Source of the DNA: PWND01 sp964601515
Lineage (GTDB): Bacteria; Bacteroidota; Bacteroidia; Bacteroidales; UBA7960
Length of the DNA: 36,435 nt
Assembly (NCBI GenBank): GCA_964601515.1
Contig: CAZRNU010000017.1
Span: forward strand, 1 to 36,435
Direction of reading: 5' to 3'
The notes under the pieces were generated by a model. That model had not been told where the DNA came from. It worked only from the letters and a program-made list of their open reading frames with translations, and ran no database searches. Of this stretch, positions 34,422 to 36,435 are shown one piece after another. Numbering within the stretch: the first letter of the stretch is position 1; each line of letters begins with the position of its first letter. The translations under genes were made by a program, and so were the position numbers.

Positions 34422-36278
34422 ATGAAAAGAAAACTTTTACATTATTTTAGCTTTTTATTGCTTGCTGTTTTTCTTATCGCAAGCAGCAATGTGGCTGTAA
34501 GTCAAAATGACAAAACAGGAATTACTGTTGAGAATGCTATTAGTTCAAAAGAAACTCTTTGCCCGGAAGGAACAATTCTTGCAAATGAACCTGATGGAAC
34601 AAACGGATTAACTTCATCAACTGATGCAGGATATGTTAACCATCATAAAGTAACAGGTTTAAACAATGCAACTGTTGAGAGTATTACTGTTTGGGGTCTT
34701 ATGGCATTCCATAATGGTACTTCTTGGGTACAATGCGTTGACACACAAATGGATTTCGAACTTCAGTTCTATGCCACTGGTGATGAGCCGGGTGAATCTT
34801 TTTACACTGAAACAAAAGGTTTAAATATGGAAGAAACTGACGAAGTTACATTTGGAACTTGGACAGTTGTTAAAACTACTTTTGAAATTGCTGACCCAAT
34901 TACTGATTTTTCAGAAGGATTTTTCTCAATTGCTTCAACAAACAATGCTACTTGCTGGTTCTTAAACATTAGTTCTGCATCAGGTACTGGTGAAACTGGT
35001 TTTTACGATGCTGATGAGGTATGGACACTAAGAGATGTTCCAATTGGATTCTGTATGACCGGTGAAGAGGAAGAGCCTATTTATGACACTTTCCCTGTTA
35101 CTTTTGTAGTTAACATGACAGGCGCTGTTGCTGCAGGTGATGTTACTTTTGACCCTGCTGTACATGATGTTTATGTATCAGGAACTTTTGCTGATTGGGC
35201 ACAACCCGGTTCTGACGAAGCTTTCAAACTAGAACCTGTTGTTGTTGCTAAAGAAGGTGGTCTATACGACTTCTTCGAAAGCTGGGAAAGCTATGCAGAC
35301 TTTACTGTTGCAGGTGGTGAATCTGCAGGTACAAACTCTCTTGGAGCTTGGACTATTGTTAATAACAAAGCAGGTACTGCTAACTGGGGTTCTTCTGACT
35401 ATGATTTCGAAAATGAAGGAACAGACTACGGGTTTATTATTTTCAACCCAACAACTACTGACCCTGCTGCCGATGCACATCCTGCTCAAGATGGAGAAAA
35501 ATATGGTGCCTTCACACAAGCGAATGTTATTGGTGACGACAAATGGTTAATCTCTCCAGCTCTTGAAGTTACAGCTACATCTGAACTTACATTCTGGGCA
35601 AAAGCTATGACTCACGCTTATGGAGCTGAACGTTTTATCGTTCTTGTTTCAACTACTGATAACGATCCTGCTAGTTTTACAAAAATTTCTGCAGGTGACT
35701 ATCTAGAATCTTCTACTGATTGGACAGATTATACTTTTGACCTAAGTGAATATGATGGAGAAACTCTTTATTTTGCAATTAATTATGTTTCTTACGATGC
35801 TTTCTTCTTCTTAATAGATGCTATCACTGTTACTGACGTTGTTGCTCCAACTGAGTATTTCTACACAATTACTCTTGATGTTGAAGAAGGAACTCATGAA
35901 TATAAGTATTTCTTAGTTGAAGACGCTCCATCATGGGATATGGGAGAATGGGCAGGTGGCCTAAACCGTACAATTGTTGTTTCTGAAGAGATGATTCAAG
36001 AAGATGTTTGGGGTGATGAACCAATTTCTGTTCCAACAATTACTGATAACAAGTTTACAGTTTATCCAAATCCTGCTCGCGACATTATCAATGTTGTTTC
36101 AGGATCTCAAATCAACAATGTTAGAGTATTTGACCTAAGCGGAAGATTAGTATTCAGCCAGTCATACAATGCTAACCAAGTTGTTCTTGATATTAACAAC
36201 TTCAAAAACGGATTATACATTATGCAAATCGCTACCGGCGAAGGCATCCAAAATGTAAAATTCAGCGTTGTGAAGTAA
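34422..36278 (+). CDS. T9SS-sorted surface protein with choice-of-anchor J (cleaved-adhesin-like) domain nested in a carbohydrate-binding-like domain
   Basis: The 618-residue protein has a signal peptide (to about residue 27). An N-terminal beta domain (44-212) is Cys-containing, with a fold unknown to me. At 223-275 the first half of a starch-binding-like beta-sandwich appears (FPVTFVVNMTGAV, HDVYVSGTFADWAQPGSDE). Residues 281-473 are a choice-of-anchor J domain (FFESWESYADF, DDKWLISPALEV, LTFWAKAM, LYFAINYVSYDAFFFLIDAI). The sandwich resumes at 478-532 (YFYTITLDVEEGTHEYKYFLVED, WDMGEWAGGLNRTIVV). A type A sorting domain closes it (542-618: FTVYPNPARDIINV, VRVFDLSGRLVFSQ, FKNGLYIMQI). It is likely displayed or released at the cell surface, perhaps binding glycans or protein. 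It has its own consensus promoter and terminator. Confidence 0.88.
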   Translation: MKRKLLHYFSFLLLAVFLIASSNVAVSQNDKTGITVENAISSKETLCPEGTILANEPDGTNGLTSSTDAGYVNHHKVTGLNNATVESITVWGLMAFHNGTSWVQCVDTQMDFELQFYATGDEPGESFYTETKGLNMEETDEVTFGTWTVVKTTFEIADPITDFSEGFFSIASTNNATCWFLNISSASGTGETGFYDADEVWTLRDVPIGFCMTGEEEEPIYDTFPVTFVVNMTGAVAAGDVTFDPAVHDVYVSGTFADWAQPGSDEAFKLEPVVVAKEGGLYDFFESWESYADFTVAGGESAGTNSLGAWTIVNNKAGTANWGSSDYDFENEGTDYGFIIFNPTTTDPAADAHPAQDGEKYGAFTQANVIGDDKWLISPALEVTATSELTFWAKAMTHAYGAERFIVLVSTTDNDPASFTKISAGDYLESSTDWTDYTFDLSEYDGETLYFAINYVSYDAFFFLIDAITVTDVVAPTEYFYTITLDVEEGTHEYKYFLVEDAPSWDMGEWAGGLNRTIVVSEEMIQEDVWGDEPISVPTITDNKFTVYPNPARDIINVVSGSQINNVRVFDLSGRLVFSQSYNANQVVLDINNFKNGLYIMQIATGEGIQNVKFSVVK

Positions 36279-36294
36279 TATCAATACTGAAAAA

Positions 36295-36329
36295 TAAAAA
36301 AGGCTGATACATTGTATCAGCCTTTTTTA
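36295..36329 (+). terminator. Strong Rho-independent terminator (bidirectional)
   Basis: AGGCTGATACA and its complement form an almost perfect stem, with TTTTTT after it and an A-run before it, 23 nt after the stop codon. It should stop transcription from both sides. Confidence 0.92.
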
Positions 36330-36332
36330 TTT

Positions 36333-36383
36333 TAAGTCCTGAGTCCTAAGTCCTAAGTCCTAAGTCCTAAGTCCTGAGTCCTG
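36333..36383. repeat. Heptamer tandem repeat (AGTCCTA/AGTCCTG)
   Basis: About seven copies of the 7-bp unit follow the terminator, in inverse orientation to the array at 32411-32442. The remaining 52 bp to the window end show no gene. Confidence 0.88.
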
Positions 36384-36435
36384 TATCCACCCCTATAAAA
36401 CTGGACTAATTTCCTTTGTTGTTAATATTTGATTT

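Noticed and set aside
36333..36383. Heptamer array as a CRISPR-like array
   Set aside because: The units are 7 bp with no spacers, and no cas genes are present.

Overview
The window is an AT-rich chromosomal stretch from a member of the Bacteroidota, most likely a Bacteroidales or Marinilabiliales-like lineage. Four things point there. It carries type IX secretion (T9SS) components (a PorU-family sortase and a PorV/PorQ-family protein) together with two probable T9SS cargo proteins that have type A sorting domains. It has a TonB receptor with an N-terminal carboxypeptidase-regulatory-like domain. Several promoters fit the Bacteroidota pattern TTTG-(about 21 nt)-TAnnTTTG. Its intergenic regions are full of short palindromic and tandem repeats of kinds often seen in this phylum. 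No phage, insertion sequence, CRISPR array or rRNA is visible.

Layout. 1-3.9 kb (+): the end of an OmpA-family gene, a MacA-like adaptor and MacB-like permease pair, and elbB. 3.9-10.4 kb (-): an operon of a PorV/PorQ-family gene, a very long PorU-family cysteine-peptidase gene and a small gene made of 25-residue repeats, the last two joined by an ATGA overlap. 10.5-13.8 kb (-): a nitroreductase and a secreted S9 peptidase. 13.8-15.9 kb: a repeat-rich, decaying segment with a frameshifted four-helix-bundle (23S rRNA intervening-sequence type) gene, then rsmE coupled to a DUF4159 gene. The DUF4159 gene carries in-frame palindromic repeats in its signal peptide and one internal stop. 16-19.5 kb: a BASS-family transporter, a small outer-membrane barrel, an MFS transporter and tRNA-Ser(UGA). 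19.7-23.1 kb: a family 2 glycosyltransferase, aroQ and an OmpA/SPOR protein. 23.2-25.8 kb: a TPP riboswitch ahead of a TonB-dependent receptor, a predicted thiamin-related outer-membrane transporter. 26-30.1 kb (-): PASTA protein, T9SS cargo, RluA-type pseudouridine synthase. 30.4-34 kb: ddl, and opposite it a carboxyltransferase, biotin carrier and rdgB. 34.4-36.3 kb: a T9SS-sorted protein with one domain inserted into another.

How the genes work together. The strongest theme is the cell envelope: T9SS sorting and cargo, outer-membrane receptor and barrels, peptidoglycan-binding OmpA/SPOR/PASTA proteins and Ddl. The observations most worth a second look are the PorU-coupled 25-residue repeat protein, the ILEI-like domain in the long PorU, the palindromic-element insertion plus nonsense codon in the DUF4159 gene, the broken intervening-sequence-type gene between inverted repeats, the possible translational platform of the TPP riboswitch, and the nested domain in the last gene. 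All functional statements come from reading the sequence by eye; no database search was run.
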